Part shown: positions 47,733 through 59,809 of the stretch, piece by piece
Layout: each line of letters starts with the position of its first letter
How positions within the stretch are numbered: the stretch's first letter is position 1
Program-made: the position numbers and the translations under genes
Notes under the pieces: generated by a model
Seen by the model: the letters and a program-made list of their open reading frames with translations, nothing else
Databases searched by the model: none
What the model was told of the DNA's origin: nothing
From: Sequoia sempervirens
Taxonomy: Eukaryota; Streptophyta; Pinopsida; Cupressales; Cupressaceae
Direction: 5' to 3'
Assembly: GCA_007258455.2 (NCBI GenBank)
Contig: VDFB02187733.1
Span: 1-64,000, forward strand
Length of the DNA: 64,000 bases

Positions 47733-49010
47733 ATGGATTTTCCAGACACACATTTATTCCAAATTGTAGCACTATCCCCATGGTACGAAAACATCGGAGA
47801 ATACCTCTCTACTTCCAGGTTTCCGAAGGAGATGCCACTAGGAGAGCGAAGGAAACTAGCATTCAAGAGTAAAACATTCCAACTCATCAATGGTCTGCTA
47901 TATAAAATGGGATCAAACCAGGTACTACGACGATGTGTGATGGAAGAGGAAATTCCAAGAGTACTTAAAGAAGCACACGAGGGACTAGTAGGAGGACACA
48001 TGGGGCCATATGCTACAACTCGTAAAATCTTGCTGGCAAGCCTATGGTGGCCCAAATTGCACACTGGCGCCTGAGAGTGGGTGGTAGGATGCGATACTTG
48101 CCAAAGAGTTGACAAACCGCTGACAAGAAATTACATGTTGTCGTTCCCATCCCAACCTTAAAAACTTTTTGAGCGGTGGGGATTGGACTTTATAGGTCTA
48201 TTAAAAGTCAACCAACTACATCGGTGTAGGTACATAGTTGTTTCCATAGAGTACCTAACCAAATGGGTGGAGGCTGGGGCACTGCCAGACAACACTGCAA
48301 TCAACACAGTGAGATTCATATACAAATAGATTGTCACAAGGCATGGAATCCTAATATAGATCACCAGCGATAGGGGAGGACACTTCGTCAACCATGTCAT
48401 TTGCCTGATGATGACGGAGTTCCAATTTTTTCACAACTTATCAAGCCCATACTACCCGAGAGTGAATGGACAACAAGAATCCACAAATAATGTGCTCGTC
48501 TTGGTCATTCATAAGTCATGTGACATCAAAGAAGTTGACTAGGAGGAGAAGTTGCTAGTCATACTATGGGCTTATTGTACGACATATAAGGTGACGACGA
48601 CAAGCCACACACCATTCCAATTGATGTATGGTCAAGAAATTGTAGTTCCTGGCAAATAGATGGTGTCAATTCTGAGGATTGTCGTAGAGAACCGACTAGG
48701 TGACACAGAGAGCTTGAAGGAATGACTATTCCAATTAGACAAATTTGACGAACGAAGAGTACTCGCCCAATGGGAAACGAAGGCAATGCAAAAAAAAAGG
48801 AAATACTGACATGACAAACACCTTTGACAAGTAAACTTCCAACCAACACAATTGGTTCTCAAATATAATGGTCGTAACAAATTAAAACCTGGTAAGTTCA
48901 AGGTGAGATGGCTCGGTCCCTTTAAAATCTAAGAAATCTTAGAGAATGGAGCTATCAAATTAGAGACTTTGGACGACAATATACTGAAAGATAGTATCAA
49001 CAAATCAAAA
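47733..49010 (+). pseudogene. gypsy integrase
   Basis: The H-x3-H...C-x2-C zinc domain reads HEGLVGGHMGPY, then VVGCDTCQRVD after a stop. The core follows with WGLDFIGLLKV (first Asp), ITSDRGGHFV (second Asp) and SPYYPRVNGQQESTNN (Glu), so the D-D-35-E residues are all visible. The C-terminus has FKVRWLGPFKI and a KFKPYK end. Many single stops interrupt it. Confidence 0.82.
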
Positions 49011-50940
49011 TTCAAGCCATATAAAGAGAGCAATCACAACCAACATGGTGGATTGGATGGTAGACGGGAAACCTACCATACAAATACCAGAAAGACCAAA
49101 AGGACTTGCAAGCGTAAAGGTAAAACCAATTTGGCAAGAACCTGAAGGTGTGGCAGTGCCAAGAATTCCTCAACACTTAACAATTGCACTATTTGGACCA
49201 CCTGCAAAATGGATAAAGTTACAAGGCATGATGGCACTTGAAAGCATCATATTCATGACCAAGGAGAGGATACACCACACATGAGCTAGACGAAGAGTAG
49301 AAGCAAAGGAAGACAGCCGAAGAATGGCATATAGGAGAGCACTAGAAAGACTAGGAAGAAGGCCCTAGCCTATGACCAATGTTCATGGTCGAACATTACT
49401 TCATAGCAGAACGAGATGAATACAACGAACACATAATTCAATGGGCAATAGACCATAACACGAAACCACCTCCATTACTGACCTATAAAGGGCTATGGCG
49501 CACGATACATAATCCAACAACACCACCAACAATCAAGGGGGAAGAAGTGAAATGGCACCAACAAAGAGGGAGCATGTACATTGACGGCAGTCAAAACTAT
49601 AAAGGTATGGAAAATCCACTATTACTACAAAAAATATTTGATCTCGAATACATAGGAACCTATTGTGAATATAATTGTTAAAAAAACAAATAGTTATTTC
49701 AAAAACAACATCCAACCTCAAATATAATATACTTGGGAACAAACTACGAGAATGTGAAGAATAGCAAACTAGAAGTAACTAATATATGGGATCAAGCCTC
49801 GGAAATAAAATTAAAAGAAAAAATGAGTGAAGAGGACAAAAGAGACAAAGTGGAAATAAAGAAGGAAAAAATAAAAAGCAAAAACTTAAAAAAATGTCGG
49901 AGTTGAAAATTATTCAAGTTCGGAAAATGAAAAAATGCAAAAAATTAAAATTACCGAGGAGAATAAATATTAAAGTAAAGTTGGGAAGAATTAAAAAATC
50001 ATTAATTGATGGATATATTAAATTCTAGTCAACAATTATTAAAAGAGAAAAATTAAAGTACAGAAATTAATTAAAAAATTACCAATGCAAATTAACTTAG
50101 TAATCTCCGTATAGCCTAGTGAAAGAAAATCTATATGGAAAAAAAGTTTATAACACCGTACAATATCATTACGCACAGAATGGTTATACCGTACACTTTA
50201 GAGAAAGAAGCATCGCACATCTACAAATTGATGGCATCGTACGGAAACAAAGCAACATCATACGACAACAGAGTAGGACCATCATACGACAGCAAAGCTG
50301 CAAAGACAAGGTGATCGTACGAGGGAAAAACAAAATGTGCAAGGACAAAGTGGTCATATGTTGAAGGGACAATGCCAGCTTGGTCGTATGACAAGTGTAG
50401 TGTCAATGGCTAGTCGTACAGAGGAGACATCAGTGACTGGTCATACGGAGGAGATATCAGGAGAACGACATACAACTAAACAGAAGAAATAAAACTGTAT
50501 GGTCAAGACTGTGGCCATTGCAAGAAAAGAAAAACCAAAACATATAGTCGGAAAAGAGAAAAGGATGCATAGTCGTACGACATGGAAAGGAGTGTACAAT
50601 ATGGTTCATCACAACTATAGTGCGATACGGTCAGAATAACCTCATATGGCTAAAGCACCTCCATACCATACGACCAACACTCTAGTGGAAGATAGAAATC
50701 CAGACAGTTCGGCCAGGACAAGTGAAGGGTGTATGGATTCATTTAAATTGCTCCACATAGAGGTCTACTTCCTTGATAGTATGACAACGAAAATTTGTGG
50801 CACTCACATAGTGAAGAGCTCCGTACAGTTGGCACAAATTCTACACAGTACAAAGTAATATTTATTGCAACTGTTTTTTGGAAAATATATTGTCTATTTA
50901 ATCCTTATCGTGAATTGCCAAAAGCGTATTGCCGAATAGT
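49011..50940 (+). other. gypsy spacer between integrase and extra ORF
   Basis: A short frame (49045-49284) could be a pol tail. After it the sequence becomes non-coding. From about 50150 to 50600 a degenerate [AG]TCGTACG/TCATACG word recurs at 20-60-base spacing. Confidence 0.5.
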
Positions 50941-50950
50941 TCTTTCAACC

Positions 50951-53335
50951 ATGGATGCTAGTAGCAACAAGGGGAAGAAAGTAGCACACTATAGGTCACA
51001 CATTGCCACAGCCAAAATGAGAAAAGGAAAACCAGATGACACAAGAGTAGATGCACTGACATGGGATAGTCTCACTAGTAGTGAATGCATAACATGGTGG
51101 TAGAACAACCAAGATGACCATATCCTAAAGGTAGCGCTAAGACATGCACAAGTTGACAAAGCCGAGCAGCTCCCATTCTTCAACTCTCGAGAGTTTGAAC
51201 CCTTCTTGAAGGAAATGGTAACCAATTATTGTAGACATTCCCACAAATCGGTTATTGAATACATAGGTTATTTGGTAACTATCCCTTTCTAGCCAACAGA
51301 CTTCAATAGAGTGTTCGGCATACCGGCCACAGGTACCACAGTGTGCAAGCCAATGAGGAAATTCACCCAACAACACAAGGAAGCAGCCCTCAAGAGAGTT
51401 TGTCAACCCGATTTAACCCGACAAGAGGACAGCATATGGAGTGTGAATAATCGGGGTTTGGGGATGAATTTTTTGGCTACACCGAAATGGAAGTGCATAA
51501 TGGATTTAATCAAGTGTAGATTGATAGGAGCAAGCAGGGCATCCAATGTGGCAATCTAGATGATTGACTATATGATTGGGCTAAACATAGGTAAAGTTTA
51601 CAACTAGTCCAAATTATTGTCAAACAGGATAAGAGAGTTCTTGGCACAGAAACATAAGGCTTTCTATATGACACAACATGCCATTGCCCTTCTCCTCAAT
51701 GCCATCTGCACTCAGGTTCCCGCTGACAAGTGGGTGAAGTTGCGGCCAATAGCCCAAGTAGATCCATCATTGCCAACAACATTCTACTGGACCACTCTCG
51801 ACATATAGGCAATGCGGGGAGAGGAGACAACTCAATCAGCTAGGAAGAGAGGAAGCAAAGAAAGGCATCGGGCAATGGAGGAGAAAGTGCAGAAGAGGAT
51901 GCACCCATACAGTTGTCCTCCTCTACATCGACCACTACACCAATGGAGGAGGTATCACTAGCAACCGATGTGCAGTCATTGTCGAAGATGGACATAGACA
52001 AGGTTGTACAAGTGAGTGAGATGGCTACGGGAGTGCCACTACCAACACTATCAACACCGCTGATAGCATCACTAATGGCACCACCAACATTGCCAATGGC
52101 AACGCCAGCACCGCTAGGCCCACTGCCAAGCCTGCTAGGCGCACTGCCAAGAAAACCAAGCACACCAATGGATTTCCAGTACCACCAATTGCCAGATTCT
52201 TTGTCAAGAGATATTCCCATGCCGACCCATGTCGCTCAGGGTGATCAATGTTTAGATATGCTCAAAATACCAGTGCAGGTTCCAACATTCCCTTCACCGA
52301 GTCCTTCAAGAGTTATGGCCAAGGGACTTGAGTAGGATCTGTCAGTCATGGTGGTCAAGGGTATAGAGCCTGGCTCTTCACAAGTAAACCCACCAAATGT
52401 CATGTACACTCAAGAGAGTGGGGGCCCCGCCAAGTGCCTCAACCACCTTTGGCTGCACAAGAATTACCACCACCCAACCCATCAAGCGAGGATGAGGAGG
52501 ATGAGTCAAATGGGTCTGAAAGGCTAATCATTGAGATAGCCAAGCCCGATGAGATGGATCCACATGGTACGGTCCAATGGTACATCCAGGATCTCCAGTC
52601 AATGGCGGCAATGATGCAGGAAGTAGGAGATATATCCAAACGATTGGTCATAGGGCAATCTCCGCTGGTGGCAAGGTAAGTCCAATGTATATTGGTGTTC
52701 GTACAGACAAAGTGGGAGGGAGAATTTTCTCATTGCTTCACTTCTCGAGGATGGCCTGGAGTTGAAACTCCGACAATGATGACAGCTCTACACCCTATCG
52801 AACCTTTAGTAGGGGGCAAGGATGCTAGAGTAATCTCAGCCTTGTTTAGTATAGAAGCTTCATTCAGGGATGTATTCTACAGGCCGAAGTGTCAGATGAC
52901 ATCCATTGACGATGTTATGAAAGAGAAGAAGGAGGCCCTACAGATGGTTCAAAAGGTACAAGAGGAGTTAGTTGAGTGCGCAGAGAAATTTCACGATCAG
53001 TTAACTCAACAGACATAGCTCACTGCTAATTAATGAGCTAGAGTGATGGTTGTGGAGGCCGAGATGGCAGAGAAGTAGAAGCAAATAGTGCAGAGAGTGA
53101 AGGTCGTGGAGGCCAAGCTAATAGAGAAGGACAAAGAAAATTGAACAAGCTAAACGACAGTTGATGGAGGCTACGCAGCTGTTGAGGCAACAAGAGAATG
53201 TGAGATAGAGGCCGAGCACCAGTTGAGGATGTGCACTAAGGAGGTCCATAGGCTTCAAAAGTTACACTCACTAACATCCACCCCTACATTGTCCATTCAT
53301 CCAGGGACGTCCTCTCACCCTCCTTCTCAGTAATT
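50951..53335 (+). pseudogene. extra sense ORF of gypsy element, plant-mobile-domain-like
   Basis: Translation from ATG 50951 reads MDASSNKGKKVAHYRSHIAT, DALTWDSLTSSECITWW, FFNSREFEPFLKEMVTNYC, SVIEYIGYLVTIPF, DFNRVFGIPATG, WKCIMDLIKCRLIGASRASN and AFYMTQHAIALLLNAICTQV. A Pro/Ala/Ser-rich linker (about 51910-52500), an acidic stretch (PSSEDEEDESNGSE) and a C-terminal coiled-coil-like part up to about 53330 follow. The helical N-terminal part resembles the plant mobile domain type found beside some gypsy and DNA elements. It would be about 790 codons if intact; at least six stops break it. It has no RNase H or envelope features. Confidence 0.6.
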
Positions 53336-53384
53336 GTAATTTGGGTTCTTCAACTCCCAATTTTGTTTGTTATCATTTGGAAGA

Positions 53385-53408
53385 CAACTTTCTTTTTGGG
53401 GGGGTTGA
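53385..53408 (+). other. gypsy polypurine tract region
   Basis: CTTTCTTTTTGGGGGGGTTGA directly before the TGTAGTCGG LTR start; the G-run is the likely plus-strand primer. Confidence 0.55.
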
Positions 53409-53713
53409 TGTAGTCGGCAAGAAACAAATAAATAAATGTGTTAATGTGTAATTAGTCCTCGACAATTGGTTGGTTGTTGGTAGTTATCAACAGTTGGTGT
53501 TCTCAACCAACATTGGCTTGCTATATATTGTACATTTGCACTTGTAGTCAAGGACCACATACATTTGGTATTTTGTAATTATTGCCAATCCGATGAATGA
53601 AGAATACAAGACATATATTCTGTGCATTGTCTAAGTAATTGATATGTTTTATTATTGCTGTTATATATTTTTGTTTACTCTATGTTAATTGGTCAATTAG
53701 CCTCGAGGCATAA
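53409..53713 (+). repeat. gypsy 3' LTR
   Basis: Second copy of TGTAGTCGGCAAGAAA...; differs from the 5' LTR by many substitutions and several short indels. The last bases (GGCATAA) are uncertain. Confidence 0.82.
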
Positions 53714-55296
53714 ATGATGATAAGTTCAAAAGAGTTAAACTTCAAACTCATAGAGGGCGGTTTGAAAGTCTCAAAATGAGAGAAGAAAATGTCACCACCT
53801 TTTTCCTTTGAGTGGATGAGATTGTTAACACAATCAGGGGACTTGGAGAAGAGATTAAAGAGTCAATCATTGTGCAAAAAGTTTTAAGACCATTTCCTTT
53901 CAAATTTGATACTAAAGCTTCTGCTATTAAAGAAATGAAGGATCTAGAATCATTAACAATAGACGAGTTACATGGAATCCTCACTGCTTAAGAGATGATG
54001 ACCAAACATGAGAAGCCATCAATAAGGAAAGTTGCTTTCAAAGCTGCAAAGAAACAGAAAAAAAAAAGAATCTGAACATAGCAAAAGACCATATGATGAA
54101 TCTAATGATGAAGAATTTGACGTTGTAAGAAAGCTAAAGAAGGGCTCTAGAAAGTAACAAGGTAAATTTCCCTTTAAGTGTTCTAATTCTGGTAAGATAG
54201 GTCATCTTGCAAATAAGTGCCCTTATCCAAAGAATAGTGATAGTGAGTAACAAGAAAATCATTACACAAAGAAAGGGAGCAAAAATGTTCGCTATCACGA
54301 AAACAACAAAAAGGAGAAAAAGGATAATTTCAAGAAAAGTTTCTTCTCCTATAGGGATGTCAAGTCATCTTAGAAATTAATACGGAGAGTGGTAGAGAAG
54401 AGACCCTTTTTATGGTATTGGAAAATATCAAAAATGTTGGCAAAGAGGAGGGTAAGATATAGATGGATAAGGAAGAAAACACCGAAGGTTATAGTGCAAC
54501 AGATCTAGAGGAGGAACTCATTTATGCCATAGGAGAAATTGAAAGACTTATAAAGAAGAACCAAAAGCAAAAATTACTATTTCAAGAAGAATGTGAGTCT
54601 GAAAAGAAGATATCACAAAATTTTGAAGAGGGGCAACAGACCATCACTAATCTAAAGATCCAACTAGAAGAAGAAAGAAGGGTAGAAGATGTTGTAAGAA
54701 CTCAACTAAAGAAAAGAGAAGAAGACTGTGAGAAAATTGAATCAAAGATTGTCTCCCTAAGGAAAGAATTGGAAAAAAATATCGCCAAACTAAACTTAAG
54801 TCTTAAATTTGAAAAAAGCACTAAAATTTTGGATGATATTTTAAATGGGCAGAGGTCACAATTGATAAAAACAAGACTTGGTTATGAAGAAACTAAGGTG
54901 GTAAACAAAGTAGATGATAAGGATAGCAAAGTAGAGACAAATGAAATCAAACAAAGAAAAATCAAAAAGTTATGTTGATGTACTTAAAAGTCCCATCAAA
55001 GGAGATTGTAGCAAGGAGGAAAATCAAGTCCCACAAAAGACCTACATCCCTCCAAAAGATATTAAGGAAAAGTTCTGAAAATCCTTTCCTCTAAAGTAGG
55101 CGCAAATGACCAGACTTCAACATTCTTTCTATGGTTATTGCTATTCTTGTAACAACTTTAGTCATAAAGCAAGAGATTATAGAACACATGCAAGAAATTT
55201 TGGGTGGAACAAGAGTAGAAGTTCTTATAGGTTCTCAAGTAGGAACTATAATTCCTTTGCTCTATTAGTAGATTATAATGTCATATGTTACAAATG
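53714..55296 (+). pseudogene. copia gag, central part with coiled coil and zinc knuckles
   Basis: This resumes the Gag cut at 41901 with VKLQTHRGRFESLKMREENV, EIVNTIRGLGEEIKESIIVQ and KEMKDLESLTIDELHGILTA, the UBN2-type copia Gag. A knuckle CSNSGKIGHLANKC (second Cys changed to Ser) follows near 54177. A long coiled coil (54463-54978: EEELIYAIGEIERLIKKNQK...) and a second knuckle-like CYSCNNFSHKARD near 55140 come next. Several stops and frame changes are present. The frame ends abruptly at 55296 where the LTR of E3 begins. Confidence 0.8.
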
Positions 55297-55809
55297 TGTT
55301 GTACCCAAACCAAATTTTTTGCTTCATTAAGGCATTTTGCTTAAAAGAGTCTAAACCTTGTTAAAATGATGTCAAAACACAGTTTTTGGGGAAATCAAGT
55401 ATTGACTTTGTGTCAATTTGATGTCAGGAGGATACTGGTGAAATTTGAAAAAATTGAAAATTAGGGTTTTCAAGCACCCCTGTTTCAGGTTACGAAACCC
55501 TAAAATTTGAAACTCGTCAGAATTGACTAAAAATTGTTTTGATTGGCTTATTTTGCTTCGCGATCACAATGGTGAAGTCAAATTCAGTTAAAACTCAATT
55601 TAAGTCTGGTGAGTAGTTTCTACTTTTTTTAGATGGAAAGTTAGGAACTTAGGATTTATGAGGTCATCAATTGCAAATGGCCAGAGACTTGGTGTTGAAA
55701 TCTAAGCCTAAAACGCTCAAATGAAGAATCTATGGCGAGATAAGTTCTAAATAATGCTTTGTCTCAGAGGAGATTTTTCGTCAAGATGAAAATTATCAAA
55801 AAAATTCGA

Positions 55810-56910
55810 ACTCTGGAGCACCAGAGCCCCTGGAGGCCAAGGGCACCCTAGATTTTGAAGGCCCAGATTTCAATTTTGAGGTTTGTCACTTCCAAGAAGA
55901 CTTGTCAGGAATACTGTCAACTATCCAGCCAGCTTGAAAGATATGTCTAGCACCTGATACGGGAGTTTTAGTGAGAAATGGGGAAGTTTGAAAAATGAAT
56001 TAACACCGGAAGGAAAAGCACAACTTTTGCAAAAGGCGCCCATCTTTTTGAGGGATCAGATGAAGGATTTCGACCAAACGACACCTAGGATGTTTGTCTC
56101 ACATTTTGATTAGGCTTTGCAACGCATCCATCAGCGAGTGAATTTGAGTTGCTAAACTGCCAGGGTCAGAGGTCAAACACAAGGTTAAATCTTGGTCAGA
56201 ATGACAAGGAAAAAGCAAAAGTGCCCCTGTTAGCCAGGGGCGCCCAAGGTTTTGGAGCCTTGAAAGTCTTCTTTCTAGTGATCTCATGTGTTCATCCTGT
56301 CCGTGTTACATCCAACTTTCCATTGCATATCTCTGTTAGATCAGAAGATGAGTTGGCAACCTGTAGTTGGAGATTAAGTAGATTTTTAGCCAATGGGAAA
56401 AATGGCTATCTCTGGAACAAAAAGCGCCTCTGGAGGCCAGGGGCGCCCTAGATTTTGAGACATCAGATGATGAAATTTGATGAAGTGTTCTCTTGAAGCT
56501 ATTGTACAGAATGGAGCTAGCTCCACAGTGAGCCAGTTATTCACTTGCCAAACACAAGATGTGAGGAGGTCAAGATTACCTTTGTAAGAAATGAAAATGA
56601 TGAAAATTTGTCTATCAAGGGTCAAAAGCGCAACTTTTGCTAAGGGTGCTTTGATTTTTCAAGCCTCAAACTTCAGTTTTATGGATTGTAGTCTCAAGGA
56701 GTGTTTTTATTAGATTTGATCCTGCTCTTCAACGCAACTGTCAGCCAATCAATTGGGCATGTCAGTGAATCAGAATCAGTGATTGAACAAGAGCTCTGGC
56801 GGGATTGAAAATCCAAATTTTCATTAAAATGGTTGTTTGGAAAGAAACGCCTTAAGTCAAAGGTTGACTTTTTGAATTGAAGATGACTAGGCGCCCATGA
56901 AAGGTGGATT
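55810..56910 (+). repeat. ~205-bp minisatellite with GGCGCCC core in E3
   Basis: Units near 55822, 56035, 56221, 56424 and 56629, and a final partial core at 56890. Pattern: GCCCCTGGAGGCCAGGGGCG then CCC and an AGATTTTGA-like stretch. Confidence 0.75.
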
Positions 56911-57479
56911 TAAATATTATTTTAATATTTAAATAAGTTGACTTTAAGGGGATTATTTTAATTACAAAAAAAGGACGATTTTATGCATGCATGTTTAGTT
57001 TACTGGTTTTGCATGTTGAGTCAACTGAGTTAATTAAAGGTGGTGCCCTTTTTAGGGTTATTTAACATTCAGTTACCTTTTTTCAAGTCCCAATTAGATG
57101 AGGTCGAATTGTTTTCAGGTCCAATCAGAATTAAATTGAATATTTTTAAAGGTGGCGCCTAATTGCTTGAAGATGGACGATTTTTGTCTTGAATTTATTT
57201 ATTTAAGTCATTAAAGTCACCATTATTCTCATACCAAGTTCAGAGAAGGGTGAATTTCTTGAGCAATTGAAGATTCGAAGGTGCTTTGAGATCAATCTTT
57301 CAATGCCGAGTCCAAATTGTTCAGAAGATTAATTTTCCAGAGTTTGATTTTTTAGTGCATACAAATATCATCGAATCTCAGTCAAGCATAGGTGATTTTC
57401 TACAGAAGCGGAATAAACAAAAACAAACTTCTATCTTCTATCTAATTTCTCCTATTCTCGTCTTAGGTATTCTTCACAT

Positions 57480-57990
57480 GTCAAAGAAAATGGCAAAATT
57501 TTCAGAATCAGATCATCTGGGTTCACATACTTCAGCAACAGCAACAAAACCCATGTCTTAGATTTTTTTGAGAAAATTGCCCCGTAGCTTTTATTCTAAA
57601 GCTCTATGTTTTTTTTTCCGAGAATTCCTTTGCATGTGGGTCAAAAACACATCTTTTTCAAAATCGAGTTATATGGGTTGCCTTAGAATTCCATTGACTA
57701 CAAAACCCATGTTCTAGATTTTCTCAAGAAAAATTGCCTCGAGTGAGCTCTAGAACCCTTGCTTTTCTCGACCGGAAAACCTTTGCATGCCTAGCTAAAA
57801 CTCACTTTTTCAAATTTTTATTGATTTGGGTTTGCTTAGAATTCAATTCTGCACAAAACCCACGTTTCAAAAAAATTCCAATTTTTTTTTCCCGCAACAA
57901 GCTATTTTTAGCCTTGTCCAAAGCTTTTTTAGCCTTTACGGAAAGTTGTTCAAACATACCCAACTTCACAGTCAAAAGTCCTCATTTTCA
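57480..57990 (+). repeat. hairpin array in E3
   Basis: Three units of about 125 bp: TGGGTTKSCTTAGAATTC, some 10 bases, CAAAACCCAYGTTYTAGA. Arms TGGGTTT and AAACCCA are complementary. Confidence 0.65.
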
Positions 57991-58034
57991 AAATGTAGTT
58001 CAACCCCATAGATTATAAGACCAAATCAGTTCTG

Positions 58035-59242
58035 ATGCATGACTTTTTGAAAACTTCAGACACAGACTTAGGTTGTGTCTATCCAGTGGTAAATCTAAGC
58101 AGTTTGGAGGGCGTTAGCAGCAATACATTGAAGAATCTTGAGTGTTACGGGTTGTTGGCAGCGATGTCTATTCCTATCATAGCTTTCGATCTCGAGTTTG
58201 TTCTTGCTTGCATCAAGCATTACGACTCGTCTACACGACAAATTGGATCAGCTGATGGGAGAGTCATTTGTAGCCTTAAGCCGAGGGATGTGGAAAAATG
58301 CTTCGCTATTCCTCCTCGTTCAGACAATTTCACTGTAGTCATTGAGGCTTGTGATAAGATATGGTATGAAGACCAAGAGTGTTCACAGAGGAAAGTTGCT
58401 CAGAAATGGTTGAAAATACAAAAGACTAACATGCCTAAAAAGGTTGGTCGCAGTGAATTCAAGGATGAAGTTGTTGTTTTGATAACTCTACTCAATTGGG
58501 TTACAGGTCAGGAGGAGGCAAATATATTCTGACCATGGATGTTTTACATCATTTCTAGGATCCTAGACGATACAAAGCACTTTGAGTGGGCCATGTTGAT
58601 CAGTGAGTGCCTTCACCAGCAGATTACTGGATTCCTCAAAATCCACGAGTTTCACATGGTGTCTTACTTGGTCTACTTGGTTGCATCTCAAGGCAGTTTT
58701 AGACACCTAAAGACTAATGAAACTCTTGGTGTTCAGCATATTCACGAGTATTACTCTCAGTTGGAGTTTTCTAAAGCTGAACAGGATTTAAGGACGGTGA
58801 ATGATCACTTTTTCATGAAGCCTGTCAGGGATCTCGACAATGAAATGCACATTCAGATTTTACTAGAGGCAAAATCAGCAATGGAGAGTTGGGCGGATTG
58901 GTTCGTTCAATTTCCTACTTTCACATATATCCGAGTCTATGGTTATGTCGAAGAGCCTCTGATGTTACCAAGGTACCATCAAATAAAGTCCTTTTCATGG
59001 AGTTTCTCAGAGAAGCTCAACATGTTCACTCTTTTCTTTGCAATTGCCATAAGTCAGCAGTTGCCTTTCCTTTCGGATGGGGTATTTTCACATGCAGGAC
59101 TATGGCTGATTGCAAGTTTATGACAACCGCGCTTGAGAAATTCAACCTCAAGTACCATATTTAGAGGCATTCTTAAGATCCTTTGGGTCATTACGCAGCC
59201 AGGTTGGAGTGAGGGATTGCACACAAGCCAACACTTGAGGAT
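58035..59242 (+). pseudogene. LTR-borne ORF of the E family, first part
   Basis: From ATG 58035 the frame reads MHDFLKTSDTDLGCVYPVVN, FDLEFVLACIKHYDSSTRQI, LKPRDVEKCFAIPPRS, then after one stop (58530) IISRILDDTKHFEWAMLISE, FHMVSYLVYLVASQGSF, MHIQILLEAKSAMESWADWF. A frame change near 59080 and stops near 59163-59215 lead to AHKPTLED at 59242, where E2 is inserted; the coding sequence resumes at 63750. The fold looks all-helical, and its motif order resembles the extra ORF of the gypsy element at 50951-53335. No catalytic motif was recognised. Confidence 0.65.
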
Positions 59243-59809
59243 TGTTGTACCCAAAATTAAAATTTTTGCTACACTTAGACATTTTGAAGAAATGAGTAAA
59301 AATCTTGTCAAAATTTGGGTGTGTGTCTTGCATGAGGGGTAAAAACGTGAAATTTCCAAAATCTAACGATCTGGGTCTGCTCAAAGCGACCTAATCTACA
59401 AAACTCAGATCTCAGTTTTTCATCCCTACTTTTTAGGAAAATTGCTATTTTTAGAAATTTCCTAAAAATAGTAACTTTTTCTAGGTTTTTTTGGGTTTCT
59501 TTCAAAACGGATACTGGCAAAATTTTCTAAAAATAGAAAGTTGGTCTGTTAGGGTTCAAACTGATTTTGATTGGCTCAAAATACTTCCGCATTTGGCTGC
59601 TGCAGTTAGAATCAAGAAACGATCAGTTTTGCCCTAATGGGTCTATTCTGCCTTTTCAATTTCAGAAAGCATTTCAGGAGCTCTGAACTCATCAATGGAG
59701 GTCAGTCAGCTGCCAGGCATCGGATTCAATGACCAAGCATTGAACAGAAGATGAGTTAAAGAACATGCACGATGAATGAAGGTGAAAATTGTGGAATTTT
59801 GACTAACAC

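Larger units (their letters stand above)
41902..53713 (+). mobile_element. 11.8-kb Ty3/gypsy element with extra 3' ORF, degenerate
   Basis: LTRs of about 331 bp (41902-42232) and 305 bp (53409-53713), both starting TGTAGTCGGCAAGAAA, bound a gag-pr-RT-RH-IN order on the plus strand, which is gypsy order. ATGAT occurs at 41897-41901 and 53714-53718 as the 5-bp target duplication. Between integrase and the 3' LTR lie over 4 kb, including an additional sense ORF. The LTRs differ at many positions and stops litter every domain, so it is an old dead copy. Confidence 0.88.

Noticed and set aside
51840..52220. 126-codon minus-strand frame opposite the gypsy extra ORF
   Set aside because: It mirrors the Pro/Ala/Thr-rich low-complexity linker on the plus strand; composition alone keeps it open.
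53748..53984. Minus-strand 78-codon frame
   Set aside because: It lies opposite the resumed copia gag, whose sense reading is clearly recognisable.
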